From Pelobacter seleniigenes DSM 18267 (GTDB lineage Bacteria; Desulfobacterota; Desulfuromonadia; Desulfuromonadales; Geopsychrobacteraceae): a DNA stretch of 64,000 nucleotides. Where the stretch lies: assembly GCF_000711225.1 (NCBI RefSeq), contig NZ_JOMG01000001.1, positions 186,001 through 250,000 on the forward strand. Direction: 5' to 3'. The position numbers were made by a program, and so were the translations under genes. Each line of letters opens with the position of its first letter. Positions within the stretch are counted from its first letter, which is position 1. Shown here one piece after another: positions 45,044 through 54,401 of this stretch. The notes beneath the pieces are model-generated. The model was not told the DNA's origin and searched no databases. It saw only the letters and a program-made list of their open reading frames with translations.

Positions 45044-46240
45044 TCAAAGCCCTTTGACATTGATCACGAATTTGAGATAACGCCCTTCCGGGAACGTCAC
45101 CGGACAGGGAAAATCCTCCGGCTGTCCGCCGACAAAAATCGTCCGCAGCTCGTCATGGCTTTGTAAAGCACCCCGGCGCAGTTCCTTCAGATAATCTTCG
45201 ATAGACACCTTCTGATGGTTTGACGAACTCACCAGCAGACCGCCGGGTTCCAAAAGGGGCAAGGTTGCCGCCACCAATTTCGCCGTCCCGCCCTGGGTGG
45301 AAAAGCGGCTCTTTCGGGTGGTAGAGAATGAAGGCGGATCAAATAGAATAACATCGAACCGGGTTCCGCTTGCCTGCATTTTCGCCAACTCGGCGAAAAC
45401 ATCGGCGACAATAAAGCGATGTCGACCGCTGGCCAGCTTGTTGAGTTTGAAATTATCCTCGGCAATGCCGAGATATTTCGCAGAGACGTCGACACTGGTG
45501 ACCGCAGCGGCGCCGGCCGCCGCAGCCGCGACCGAAAAAGCCCCGGTAAACGCGAACAGGTTCAGCACCCGCTTGCCGACAACCCGCGGCATGAGCTCAA
45601 GACGATTTCTGCGCTGGTCCGGGAAGATGCCGGTGTTCAGCCCTTCGCTCAGATCAACCAGATAGGAAATGCCGTGCTCCTGCACGATCAACGGCACCGG
45701 GGCCGCTGCTCCCCAGCACAGGCTGCTGTATTTCTTACTGTTTGCCTTGGCCTCCAGGGCACGGGTTTCCTGCGGCCGCAGCTTACGGTAGATCCCGCGC
45801 GGGGTAAAAACCTTAACCAACGCCGACGTTATCAGCTCCCGATAACGATCCCAGGCGCCGGTATAGAGCTGCAGCATCAGATAGTCGCCGTAGCGGTCGA
45901 CGGTCAATCCGGGCAGACCGTCGCCTTCGCCGTTGACCAGCCGGTAAACATCGGTTTCCGTCAGTTGGGCGTGTTCCCGCAGAGCCTTTGCCGCGAGAAA
46001 TTTCTCCTCAAACCAATGGGCTGACAGCTTGACCTGGCCACGCGCCAGCACCCGGGCAATGATCCGGTCGCCGGGGTCGAGCAGAGCCGTTGCCAAAGGC
46101 TTGCCGGCCTGGTTCTGCAACAGCACTAGGTCTCCGCTTGCGCCTTTTGTCCAGCCCTTGGTGTAACGATCCGCAATAATCCACGGATGGCCCAATTCCA
46201 GCATTCGTTCCGTCTCCGGGCCAACCCGGTATCCGTCCAT
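45044..46240 (-). CDS. class I SAM-dependent rRNA methyltransferase (RlmI-like)
   Basis: 398 residues. An N-terminal PUA-like domain (about 1-80) precedes an EEHUD-like region and a Rossmann methyltransferase (VLNLFAFTGAFSVAAAAAGA, then VDVSAKYLGIAEDNF) with the catalytic-type FDPPSF motif. RlmI methylates C1962 of 23S rRNA (m5C). An AAGGAGA site precedes ATG 46240. It ends 58 bp before the sensor kinase start and may be co-transcribed with it. Confidence 0.85.
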   Translation of the reverse strand: MDGYRVGPETERMLELGHPWIIADRYTKGWTKGASGDLVLLQNQAGKPLATALLDPGDRIIARVLARGQVKLSAHWFEEKFLAAKALREHAQLTETDVYRLVNGEGDGLPGLTVDRYGDYLMLQLYTGAWDRYRELITSALVKVFTPRGIYRKLRPQETRALEAKANSKKYSSLCWGAAAPVPLIVQEHGISYLVDLSEGLNTGIFPDQRRNRLELMPRVVGKRVLNLFAFTGAFSVAAAAAGAAAVTSVDVSAKYLGIAEDNFKLNKLASGRHRFIVADVFAELAKMQASGTRFDVILFDPPSFSTTRKSRFSTQGGTAKLVAATLPLLEPGGLLVSSSNHQKVSIEDYLKELRRGALQSHDELRTIFVGGQPEDFPCPVTFPEGRYLKFVINVKGL

Positions 46241-46467
46241 ACATTCTCCTTGAATTTGAGGATCGCCAATTTTGCAATCGCAACCCTCAGAGTAACAGAA
46301 ATGCTATAGTAGCATCTTTGGCCAGGCGCACCGCATCCTTCTCACTACGGAATGAGGCTGGTCCCTGACCAGGATCCTGATCCGCTCCAAGCTGGGCATC
46401 GGCAGCTTTTTTTCGATCGCCTCTTGACTTTCGCGGTAACAGACAAAAATACTGTAAAGGTAAAAAA

Positions 46468-46498
46468 TTGCCAAAACTTTTATTTTTAAATGTATACT
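46468..46498 (+). promoter_or_regulatory. promoter for the methyltransferase at 46526
   Basis: TTGCCA (46468-46473) and TATACT (46493-46498), 19-bp spacer, in A/T-rich sequence. The leader is only about 20 nt and contains the TGAGGAG site. Confidence 0.5.
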
Positions 46499-46525
46499 AC
46501 CCGCAAAATCTCTTGAGGAGTTTGC

Positions 46526-47320
46526 ATGGATAGCAAGTTTAAAAACCAGGTCCGCGAACAGTTCGGTAAGACTGCCGCCGCCTATGTCGAAGCAACACAT
46601 TTTTCAGGTGGCAAAGACCTGGAAGAGGCGGCCAGGCTGCTCAAGCCGACCCACGACGACAACTTGCTGGACGTTGCCTGTGCCGGTGGTCACATGGCGC
46701 TATTTTTCGCCCCCTTGGTCAGGCAGGTGGTCGCATCGGACCTGACCATGCAGATGCTGAAGAAGGCGCAGGAACACATTGCGGAAGAAGGTCGCGTCGA
46801 CAACGTTATCTTTCGCGAGGCCGACGCCGAAGACCTGCCCTTCCCGGCCGGTTCTTTTACCCTGCTCACCTGTCGCATCGCCCCCCATCACTTTCCGGAT
46901 GTCCCCAGGGCCTTGCGTGAGTTCCATCGGGTGCTCCGGCGTGGCGGTCGAATGGCGATCATCGATACCCTGATGCCTGCCGATCCCGAAATTGCCGATT
47001 TTTTCCAGACCATGGAAAAAATGCGCAACCCGACCCATATCAGGGCCTACAGCGAGCAGGAATGGCGGCAAATGGTCGAAGATGCAGAATTGATCCTGCA
47101 GGAAACCATCATCATCTCGAAAACCCATGATTTTCAGGAATGGGTCAAAACCGCCGGACTCAACCGTGCCCGGGTTCAGGAACTGAACAAATATTTCATG
47201 GATGCCCCACCTAAAGTCCACGATTTTTTCCAGATCGAATCTTTTGCCGGCGAAGTGGAAAGCTACACCGACCAGAAACTGCTGATTTATGCCACCCGCA
47301 AAGAGAAAGAGAAAAAATAA
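46526..47320 (+). CDS. class I SAM-dependent methyltransferase (UbiE/type 11-like)
   Basis: 264 residues with a Rossmann methyltransferase domain: motif I LLDVACAGGHMALFFA, then VASDLTMQMLKKAQ, DAEDLPFPAGSFTLLTCRIAPHHF and RVLRRGGRMAIID. The substrate is unknown; it may be a small molecule. TTGAGGAG precedes ATG 46526. Confidence 0.82.
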   Translation: MDSKFKNQVREQFGKTAAAYVEATHFSGGKDLEEAARLLKPTHDDNLLDVACAGGHMALFFAPLVRQVVASDLTMQMLKKAQEHIAEEGRVDNVIFREADAEDLPFPAGSFTLLTCRIAPHHFPDVPRALREFHRVLRRGGRMAIIDTLMPADPEIADFFQTMEKMRNPTHIRAYSEQEWRQMVEDAELILQETIIISKTHDFQEWVKTAGLNRARVQELNKYFMDAPPKVHDFFQIESFAGEVESYTDQKLLIYATRKEKEKK

Positions 47321-47383
47321 CCCGGCAGCCGCGCCCGTTTCGATGTGCAATAGGCTCGGCATCAGACCTTCTCCGTTAACTGC

Positions 47384-48157
47384 ATGTGCCTGATTCTATT
47401 TGCCTACAAAGCCCACCCGCGCTATCCGCTGGTGGTGGCGGCCAATCGTGACGAAGCCTACAGCCGTCCGACGCAACCGGTCCACTGGTGGCCTGACCGC
47501 CCAGCGCTGCTCGCCGGCAAAGATCTTGAAGGTGGCGGCACCTGGCTCGGCATCACCCGCAGTGGCGACTTCGCCGCCCTGACCAATGTCCGCTCAGGCA
47601 CTCCACCGACCGGAAATTTCCGCAGCCGTGGCGAGCTCCCCCTGCTGTTTCTGGATCAACAACTCTCCACTCTCCGTTTCGTCACCCGGTTGCAGGAATC
47701 CCGAACCGCCTATCGTGGTTACAATCTCCTCTTCGGCCATTACACTCAGCTGCAGCATTATTCCAATGCTACCGGCACCGTCACTCCCCTGCAGGCCGGA
47801 ATTCACGGGCTTAGCAACGCGACCCTGGATACGCCCTGGCCAAAGGTCGCCAAAGGCAAAAAACGCCTTGCCGAAACGCTCCGCAACCCGGAGCCAGACC
47901 CTGCAAAGCTGCTGGCCATCCTTGAGGACCGGGACATCGCGCCGGACCACCAGCTCCCCGCCACCGGCATCAGCCTGGAATTGGAGCGTCAGCTATCCCC
48001 AGCGTTTATCCACACGCCCAATTACGGAACCCGCAGCTCCTGCCTGCTCCTTATCGACCGGGACGGCCAGGTCAGCCTGCTGGAAAAAGAAAGAGCCCCG
48101 CGCGAGGGCTCTCTCTTGAAGCATCAGTTTCGGATAACCAGCAAGTCTGCCGATTAA
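47384..48157 (+). CDS. NRDE (TANGO2) family protein
   Basis: 257 residues. It begins MCLILFAYKAHPRYPLVVAANRDE, with Cys2 as the predicted Ntn-type nucleophile and the eponymous NRDE motif. The family is linked to heme trafficking in some organisms; its bacterial role is not settled. The gene converges with the OmpA lipoprotein gene, overlapping it by 4 bp. Confidence 0.85.
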   Translation: MCLILFAYKAHPRYPLVVAANRDEAYSRPTQPVHWWPDRPALLAGKDLEGGGTWLGITRSGDFAALTNVRSGTPPTGNFRSRGELPLLFLDQQLSTLRFVTRLQESRTAYRGYNLLFGHYTQLQHYSNATGTVTPLQAGIHGLSNATLDTPWPKVAKGKKRLAETLRNPEPDPAKLLAILEDRDIAPDHQLPATGISLELERQLSPAFIHTPNYGTRSSCLLLIDRDGQVSLLEKERAPREGSLLKHQFRITSKSAD

Positions 48158-48843
48158 TTGGCTCCGGCATTTTTATTCGGGACCACGAAGATTTCCACTC
48201 GGCGGTTCCGGGCTCGTCCATCCGCGGTATCATTACTGGCGATCGGCTCCATTTCACCGTGACCTTCGGTCCCCATCCGCTGTTGTGCCACACCATGGCT
48301 GATCAGATAGTTAGCGACCGCATTGGCCCGACGCAGCGACAGGTCGAGATTATACTGTTCGGAACCGACACTGTCGGTATGGCCGACCACCAGGATCTGG
48401 GTCTGCGGATAACGGGCCATGATATCGGCAATTTTATTCAGGGATGAGTAAAATGTCGGCTTCAGGCTGGCCGAGTTGAAGTCGAATGAGACCTCACTGC
48501 TCATGGTCAGCTTGAGGATTTCATTCTGCTGGCGCTCGATTTCAATCTGATGCTGGGCCTGTTCGGTGGACAGTTGCTGTTCAAACTCGGTCTGTTGCTT
48601 GTCCATATAAGCGCCAGCCCCGGCACCAAGAGCGCCACCGGCGGCACCGCCGATCAGAGCCCCGCGCAACGCGCCGCCGGAATGATCGTTCTGGTAGCCG
48701 ATAATGGCCCCGGAGAGAGCCCCGACCAGAGCGCCGATGCCGGCACCTTTCTTAGTATTTTCATGAGTCGTATTGGTAGCACAGCCGCTCAGACCGACGA
48801 CAAGAAACAGCACGACAACTAACAGCAATGGATCACGTTTCAT
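48154..48843 (-). CDS. OmpA-family lipoprotein with glycine-zipper region
   Basis: 229 residues. Lipoprotein signal with lipobox LSGC at about 18-21; a glycine-zipper segment (about 33-80, GIGALVGALSGAIIGY and GGAAGGALGAGAGAYM); a short coiled coil; and a C-terminal OmpA domain (about 110-225) with the peptidoglycan-binding pattern GHTDSVGSEQYNLDLSLRRA and ARNRRVEI. It probably anchors the outer membrane to peptidoglycan. Confidence 0.9.
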   Translation of the reverse strand: MKRDPLLLVVVLFLVVGLSGCATNTTHENTKKGAGIGALVGALSGAIIGYQNDHSGGALRGALIGGAAGGALGAGAGAYMDKQQTEFEQQLSTEQAQHQIEIERQQNEILKLTMSSEVSFDFNSASLKPTFYSSLNKIADIMARYPQTQILVVGHTDSVGSEQYNLDLSLRRANAVANYLISHGVAQQRMGTEGHGEMEPIASNDTADGRARNRRVEIFVVPNKNAGAN

Positions 48844-48924
48844 TTTTTTACTCCTGAAAACAGATTAAGATGAAAATTCTTTCAAGATTATATCCGGGTT
48901 AAGGGAAAATCAACAGCCAAGGAA

Positions 48925-48953
48925 TAAAAAAAGGGAGGCCCAAAGGACCTCCC
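48925..48953 (-). terminator. terminator after citrate synthase
   Basis: GGGAGGCCC (48933-48941) pairs with GGACCTCCC (48945-48953); the minus strand then runs into seven T. Confidence 0.85.
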
Positions 48954-48994
48954 CATTAGCAACAACAGAAAACAGTAACTTCAAAAGATTGCCA

Positions 48995-50308
48995 TCATTT
49001 GATCCCGACAGCGTCTTCCAGCATGGCTGTCGTCACCGACTTCGGCCGCTCGATACCATAACCGAGTGCGCGGTCCCAGGTAATATTGGCCAAGCAGCCA
49101 AGGGCGCGGCCGATACCGAACAGGACGGTGTAAAATTCATATTGGGTCACCCCGTAATACCACTGGATAACACCGGACTGAGCATCGACGTTCGGCCAGG
49201 GGTTCTTGGCTTTACCATGTTCCTGCAGGACACCCGGAGCAACATCGAAAATCATGCTGATCAACTTGAACAGCGGGTAATCTTTCAACCCCGGAGTCTT
49301 GAGGCAGAATTCGCGTTGCGAAGTATACCGCGGGTCGGTTTTGCGCAGCACGGCATGCCCGTAACCCGGAATAACCTGCCCGCTGTTCAGGGTCGCCCAG
49401 AGCGCTTCTTTCAACTTCTCCTCGGTCGGAACCTCTCCACCCAGATGGAACATGAAATTCTGGGTCCAGCGCAACACTTCTTCGTTGGCCAGACCGTGTA
49501 ACGGACCAGCCAGACCGTTGATCCCGGCGCTGTAGGCATAGTAGGCATCCGACAGGGCGGAAGCGACAAGGTGCGTGGCATGGGCCGACACATTGCCGGA
49601 CTCATGGTCGGAGTGGATGATGAAATACATCCGCGCGACATCGTCATACGGCTTGTCGATGCCCATCATCCGGGCGAAGTTGCCGCCCAAATCCAGATCC
49701 GGGTCAGCCGGAATATGGGTGTCGCCTTTGTACTTCATCCGGTAGATGTAAGCACCGATGGAAGGCAACTTTGCCATCAGGTTGCTGGCATCTTCAAACA
49801 TATCTTCCCAGCAGGTCATTTTGTTGAATTTACCTGAGGAATAGGTGTGGGAGAACACCGAATCCCGCTGCATAGCCAGAATTGCGGAGGAGAACATGGC
49901 CATGGGGTGAGAGTCGCGCGGCATGGCACGCAGCACATCGATGACATAGGCCGGAACCTGAGAGCGTTTTTTCCAGTCCTCGACGACCTCAAGAGTCTGC
50001 TCCATGGTCGGCACATCGCCGGTCAACAGCATCCACCAGAAGCCCTCGACATAGGGATAATCGCTCCCCGGCACCTTGGGCAGGGCCGCAAAGGTTTCCG
50101 GAATCGTTTTGCCACGGAAACGAATCCCCTCAAAAGGATCCAGATAGGAGATATCGGTCACCAGGCACTTGATGCCGCGGGCGCCGCCGATGGCCTGACC
50201 AACCGTAACCTCGCCGAGACTGACATCGGAATATTCCTTGACCAGCTTCATCGTACGAGGGCGATGTTCAGCAATCTTTTGAGCCAGTACTTTTTTTAAT
50301 GACGACAT
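48995..50308 (-). CDS. gltA: citrate synthase, eukaryote-like type
   Basis: 437 residues. It condenses acetyl-CoA and oxaloacetate at the entry to the TCA cycle. Catalytic histidines are in HSDHESGNVSAHATHLV and GLAGPLHGLANEEV, and VIPGYGHAVLRKTDPRY is the CoA/oxaloacetate region. The sequence is of the mitochondrial-like branch known from Geobacteraceae, which is a useful lineage marker. Transcribed alone, with its own terminator, from a region holding an ATTGTATACAAT palindrome. A clear AAGGAGAG site precedes ATG 50308. Confidence 0.93.
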   Translation of the reverse strand: MSSLKKVLAQKIAEHRPRTMKLVKEYSDVSLGEVTVGQAIGGARGIKCLVTDISYLDPFEGIRFRGKTIPETFAALPKVPGSDYPYVEGFWWMLLTGDVPTMEQTLEVVEDWKKRSQVPAYVIDVLRAMPRDSHPMAMFSSAILAMQRDSVFSHTYSSGKFNKMTCWEDMFEDASNLMAKLPSIGAYIYRMKYKGDTHIPADPDLDLGGNFARMMGIDKPYDDVARMYFIIHSDHESGNVSAHATHLVASALSDAYYAYSAGINGLAGPLHGLANEEVLRWTQNFMFHLGGEVPTEEKLKEALWATLNSGQVIPGYGHAVLRKTDPRYTSQREFCLKTPGLKDYPLFKLISMIFDVAPGVLQEHGKAKNPWPNVDAQSGVIQWYYGVTQYEFYTVLFGIGRALGCLANITWDRALGYGIERPKSVTTAMLEDAVGIK

Positions 50309-50572
50309 AATCTCTCTCCTTTAAAATGGGTGTTGACACAGTCATTGGCCCTGTCGAGCCGAAATGAAAAACCTGCAACACCGGTAAATGTTGCAGCAAT
50401 ACAGGAAATGATAAAAACAAAAAGCGCCCGCCCGAACGTCATTTTATTTTCATCCCTGCAAACAGTGCCGGGATAGTAAGAAATAGGGGAAAAACGATCC
50501 TTAAAAACCTTCCTTCTCTTAAATTTCCAAATATCGTTCTAGCAACTCGAGCCCCTGTTTGTCAAGCTGTAA

Positions 50573-50584
50573 ATTGTATACAAT
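50573..50584. promoter_or_regulatory. GntR-type operator between gltA and dusB
   Basis: ATTGTATACAAT is a perfect 12-bp palindrome of the TTGTATACAA type bound by FCD-class GntR regulators. It lies in the 374-bp divergent spacer and overlaps a possible rightward promoter (TTGTCA at 50559 with a TACAAT box). The rest of the spacer shows no gene. Confidence 0.45.
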
Positions 50585-50682
50585 ATCCCAGAAGAAAAAC
50601 TCAGCCAGGGGAATAAAACAGGCCCGATAACGCCATTTTTTCCTTGCTCTTCAGCAAGATACTGATAAGATGCCTAAATATT

Positions 50683-51666
50683 ATGCAAAAAAAGTCTCTC
50701 CAGATAAAATCATTAAAGTTAACCAGTCCGGTTATTTTAGCTCCTATGGCAGGAATCAGCAATCTCCCCTACCGTAGAATTATGAAATCTTTCGGAGCAG
50801 GATTGGTCTATACGGAGATGGTGAGCGCCAACGGCATGATCCGGGAAGGCAAGAAAACCAGGCAGTTACTAGAGTCTCATGCAAGTGAATTTCCGTTAGG
50901 AATTCAGCTGTTCGGGGACGATCCCGAGGTTCTTGGCGAAGCGGCGCAGCTGATTGCCGATGCCGGAGCCCTGCTCGATATCAACATGGGCTGCCCGGTC
51001 AAAAAAGTTATCCGCAGTGGCGCCGGAAGTGCCCTGTTAAGGTCTCCGGAGCGGGTTAAAAGGATCATCGGTACGGTTCGCCGGGCCTACTCCGGCCCCC
51101 TGACCATAAAAATTCGTTCCGGCTGGGACGAAGAATCCATCAATTTTTTGACGATCGGCCGCATCGCCGAAGCGGAAGGTGCGGATGCCTTGACCCTGCA
51201 CCCCAGAACCCGCAGCCAGGCCTTTACCGGGCAGGCCCATTGGGAGTTAATTGGCGAGCTGAAAAAAACGGTCAGTATACCGGTGTTTGGAAGTGGCGAC
51301 ATCACCACCCCGGAAGAGGCCCGAAAGATGTTCTCCGAAACCGGTTGCGACGCGGTGATGATCGGCCGGGGCGGTTACGGAAACCCCTGGTTGATCGAGC
51401 AGATCAATCAGCTGCTGGCCAACCAGCCGGTGCTGCAGCCGGGCGTCACCGAGAAACTCCGGGTGGCCCTGTTGCACCTGCAGTATCATCAGGACCTGTT
51501 CGGCGACCGGAAAACCGTTCTCGACATGCGCAAGCATCTGTGTTGGTATGCCCGCGGACTGCAGGGCGCCAGCCAATTTCGCAAGGAACTGCAACAGTGT
51601 GACTGTCTGACCAATGTGATCAGACTCACCGAAGCGTTTTTCACCCAGACTGAAGAAGCGGCATGA
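50683..51666 (+). CDS. dusB: tRNA-dihydrouridine synthase B
   Basis: About 327 residues. An FMN-dependent enzyme that reduces specific uridines in tRNA. LTSPVILAPMAGISNLPYRR, MVSANGMI, DINMGCPVKKVIRSGAGSALL (active-site Cys in the NMGCP motif), TIKIRSGWD and MIGRGGYGNPWLIEQI are family hallmarks. I place the start at ATG 50683 by alignment to the family N-terminus; the frame continues to 50644, and neither start has a strong site. It overlaps ntrB by 4 bp (ATGA). Confidence 0.92.
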   Translation: MQKKSLQIKSLKLTSPVILAPMAGISNLPYRRIMKSFGAGLVYTEMVSANGMIREGKKTRQLLESHASEFPLGIQLFGDDPEVLGEAAQLIADAGALLDINMGCPVKKVIRSGAGSALLRSPERVKRIIGTVRRAYSGPLTIKIRSGWDEESINFLTIGRIAEAEGADALTLHPRTRSQAFTGQAHWELIGELKKTVSIPVFGSGDITTPEEARKMFSETGCDAVMIGRGGYGNPWLIEQINQLLANQPVLQPGVTEKLRVALLHLQYHQDLFGDRKTVLDMRKHLCWYARGLQGASQFRKELQQCDCLTNVIRLTEAFFTQTEEAA

Positions 51667-52772
51667 ACAAAGCAAAAAAACTGACCCAGAAAGAATACCT
51701 GATGATTCTGGAGAATATCGACGATGCCGTCATCGCCGTTGACCAGAACGGAGTCATCAACCTGTTTAATCCGGCGGCGCAGAGTTTCACGGGCCGCTCC
51801 GAAAAAACCAGCCTGGGCAAATCTTTTTTCGAATGTTTTGACTGGCAGGAAACCCTCTGTTATCTGACCCGCAAGGCGCTTGATGAAGGACGGTCCATTT
51901 CCGACCACGAAACAGTGACCCTGAAGCCGACCGGAACCCGGCGGGCGCGGCCGGTCAGTGTCACCGTGTCACCTATTTTTTCGACCCCGGGACCGCAGCA
52001 GGGGGCCGTGCTGATCATGCATGATCTGACCCAGGTCAAATCCCTGGAGGACGCCGTGCGCCACGCCGATCGCCTGACCATGGTCGGTACCATGGCCGCC
52101 GGTCTGGCCCACGAAATCAAAAATCCCCTCGGCGGTATCAAGGGGTCTGCCCAACTGCTGCAAATGGAACTGGGACAGACCAATGACCTCCATGAATATA
52201 CCAGCCTGATCGTCCGCGAAACGGAGCGGATCAACCGGATCATCGAAGAGCTCCTCGACCTGGCGAAACCGCGCAAGGCCTGCTTCCAATCGGTCAATGT
52301 CAGCAGGCTGCTTGATGAAATCGTGACCCTGCAGAAGAATTCGGTCCGCGAGCGCGGGATTCAATTCAAATGGCAGCTTGACCCCAGCATCCCGGAAATT
52401 CCCGGAGACCCGGACCTGCTCACCCGACTGTTCCTGAACCTGCTGAAAAATGCTTGCGAGGCTACCCCCGACAATACGGAAATTTTACTTGAAAGCCGCA
52501 TTGATGCTGAATATCATCTATCTCTCCCCGGCTCAAGGCCGACCCCGATGGTTCTCATCAGCATCAGCGATCAGGGACCCGGAATCGGCCAGGAGGAACT
52601 GGAACAAATTTTCACCCCGTTTTATACGACTAAAACCGGAGGAAACGGTCTCGGTTTGCCGATTTGCCAGAAGATTGTCACCAATCACGGCGGATTGATG
52701 CATTTCGAAAAACGCCCTGAAGGCGGCACGACCGTAAATATCTCCTTACCCCTGTTCAATAATCGTTCGTAA
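51663..52772 (+). CDS. ntrB: nitrogen-type sensor histidine kinase (NtrB-like)
   Basis: 369 residues, no transmembrane segment. PAS domain (about 10-120, ILENIDDAVIAVDQNGVINLFNPAA), HisKA with the phospho-His in MAAGLAHEIKNPLGGIKGSAQLL, and HATPase with N box NLLKNACEATP, G1 ISDQGPGIG and GGNGLGLPICQKI. It pairs with the ntrC gene 111 bp downstream. Order dusB-ntrB-ntrC is typical of this lineage. Confidence 0.9.
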   Translation: MNKAKKLTQKEYLMILENIDDAVIAVDQNGVINLFNPAAQSFTGRSEKTSLGKSFFECFDWQETLCYLTRKALDEGRSISDHETVTLKPTGTRRARPVSVTVSPIFSTPGPQQGAVLIMHDLTQVKSLEDAVRHADRLTMVGTMAAGLAHEIKNPLGGIKGSAQLLQMELGQTNDLHEYTSLIVRETERINRIIEELLDLAKPRKACFQSVNVSRLLDEIVTLQKNSVRERGIQFKWQLDPSIPEIPGDPDLLTRLFLNLLKNACEATPDNTEILLESRIDAEYHLSLPGSRPTPMVLISISDQGPGIGQEELEQIFTPFYTTKTGGNGLGLPICQKIVTNHGGLMHFEKRPEGGTTVNISLPLFNNRS

Positions 52773-52883
52773 GAACTTGGTCAACAACCGGATGATCATG
52801 GGAATCCGGTCGCCACTGGTTGCCCGCCTGCGAAATGCGCAGCCGGTGCTTGCTTGCGACATCTGCTGAAAGAGGAAAACTAC

Positions 52884-54329
52884 ATGGCAATAGAACGCAT
52901 CCTGGTTGCCGATGACGAAGAAAGCATTCGCTGGGTCCTGTCCAAAGCTCTTAAAAAACAGGGCTTTTCCGTCGATCTGGCGGAAGATGGGGCGCAGGCC
53001 CGCAACATGGCCCGGCGGCATCATTACGACCTCGCGGTCCTCGACATCAAAATGCCGGGCATTCAGGGGCTTGACCTGCTCAAACAGTTTCGTATCGAAC
53101 ATCCGGACACCCTGGTAATCATCATGACCGCTGAAGCCACCATGGAGCATGCGGTGACTGCCATGAAGAACGGGGCCTATGACTACCTGACCAAACCTTT
53201 CGACCTGGCTGCTCTCGATGCGATCATTCTCAAGGCGGAAAAAGCCGCGGAAGTCACTGAGCAGATTGATCAGCTCAAGGAAGAACTGCAGGGGCAATTC
53301 AGCTTCGGCCGCTCCATTATCGGCAACAGCCAACTGATGCAGGAAGTTTACAAGACCCTGGGGCGGGTTGCAGAATCGGATGTAACCGTGCTGGTCACCG
53401 GCGAAAGCGGCACCGGCAAGGAACTGATCGCCAGGGCCATCCACATCAACAGTAAGCGTATCGGCAAACCCTTTATCGCGATCAACTGCGCCGCCATCCC
53501 CCATGAGCTGCTGGAAAACGAACTGTTCGGTCACGAACGCGGGGCCTTTACCGGGGCAACGGATCGGAAGAGCGGGAAATTCGAGCAGGCCGACGGCGGT
53601 ACCCTGTTCCTTGACGAGATCGGCGATATGCCGCTGGAACTGCAGGCCAAACTGTTGCGGGTGTTGCAGGAGAAAGAGATCACCAGAACCGGGGGTAGCC
53701 AGACGATCAGGGTGGATGTGCGGATTGTTGCAGCCACCAATCAGGACATCGCCGAGCTGGTCAAGCAGAAGCAATTTCGGGAAGATCTCTACTATCGCCT
53801 GAACGTGGTTCCCATCAGCCTGCCACCGCTACGAAAAAGACAGGACGACATTCCGATGCTGGCCGAGTTCTTTCTGCAGCGCGCCAAACAGGATCTCGGC
53901 ATCGATGCCATGGAGTGCAGTCCGGAAGCGATCAAAATGCTCCAGGCCTACCACTGGCCGGGGAACGTCAGGGAGTTGGAAAATGTCATCAAACGCGCCG
54001 CCCTGCTCTCTCCCAACCACGTCCTGACGCCATCCGACTTTCCCGGGCTGATCAATACGGAAGAAAAAGTCCAGAGTCAGGACGAATCACTGGAAGCACT
54101 GGTTTCACGGAAGCTGGAAAATTCGCTGGTCCAGATGAACCTGCTGGAAATGAATAATCTCTACGAGATGGTTCTGCATCAGGTCGAGCGGCCGCTGATC
54201 AACATCGTCCTCAAAAAAGCCAAGGGCAACCAGGTCCGCACCGCAGAGATTCTCGGCATCAACCGCAACACCCTGCGCAAAAAGATCACCACTCTGAACA
54301 TCCCGGTCAAACGCGGCAACGGTGAGTAA
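52884..54329 (+). CDS. ntrC: sigma-54-dependent nitrogen regulator (NtrC/GlnG-like)
   Basis: 481 residues: receiver (1-120, phospho-Asp in AVLDIKMPG), AAA+ with GESGTGKE Walker A and GAFTGA loop, and Fis-type helix-turn-helix [23 protein letters not shown] 52884 has AAAGAGGA 8 nt upstream; a frame extends to 52854. It would activate nitrogen-assimilation promoters with sigma-54. Confidence 0.92.
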   Translation: MAIERILVADDEESIRWVLSKALKKQGFSVDLAEDGAQARNMARRHHYDLAVLDIKMPGIQGLDLLKQFRIEHPDTLVIIMTAEATMEHAVTAMKNGAYDYLTKPFDLAALDAIILKAEKAAEVTEQIDQLKEELQGQFSFGRSIIGNSQLMQEVYKTLGRVAESDVTVLVTGESGTGKELIARAIHINSKRIGKPFIAINCAAIPHELLENELFGHERGAFTGATDRKSGKFEQADGGTLFLDEIGDMPLELQAKLLRVLQEKEITRTGGSQTIRVDVRIVAATNQDIAELVKQKQFREDLYYRLNVVPISLPPLRKRQDDIPMLAEFFLQRAKQDLGIDAMECSPEAIKMLQAYHWPGNVRELENVIKRAALLSPNHVLTPSDFPGLINTEEKVQSQDESLEALVSRKLENSLVQMNLLEMNNLYEMVLHQVERPLINIVLKKAKGNQVRTAEILGINRNTLRKKITTLNIPVKRGNGE

Positions 54330-54378
54330 CCCGCCCCCCCCCAGTGGGGAGCGGGATTTGAAATTTATGATCTGAAAT

Positions 54379-54401
54379 CTGAGCTCCCTTGGGGGGCTCA
54401 G
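54379..54401. terminator. hairpin between convergent ntrC and dnaB
   Basis: CTGAGCTCCC (54379-54388) pairs with GGGGGCTCAG (54392-54401). It overlaps the dnaB stop and lacks a clean T tract, so a terminator role is tentative. Confidence 0.4.
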
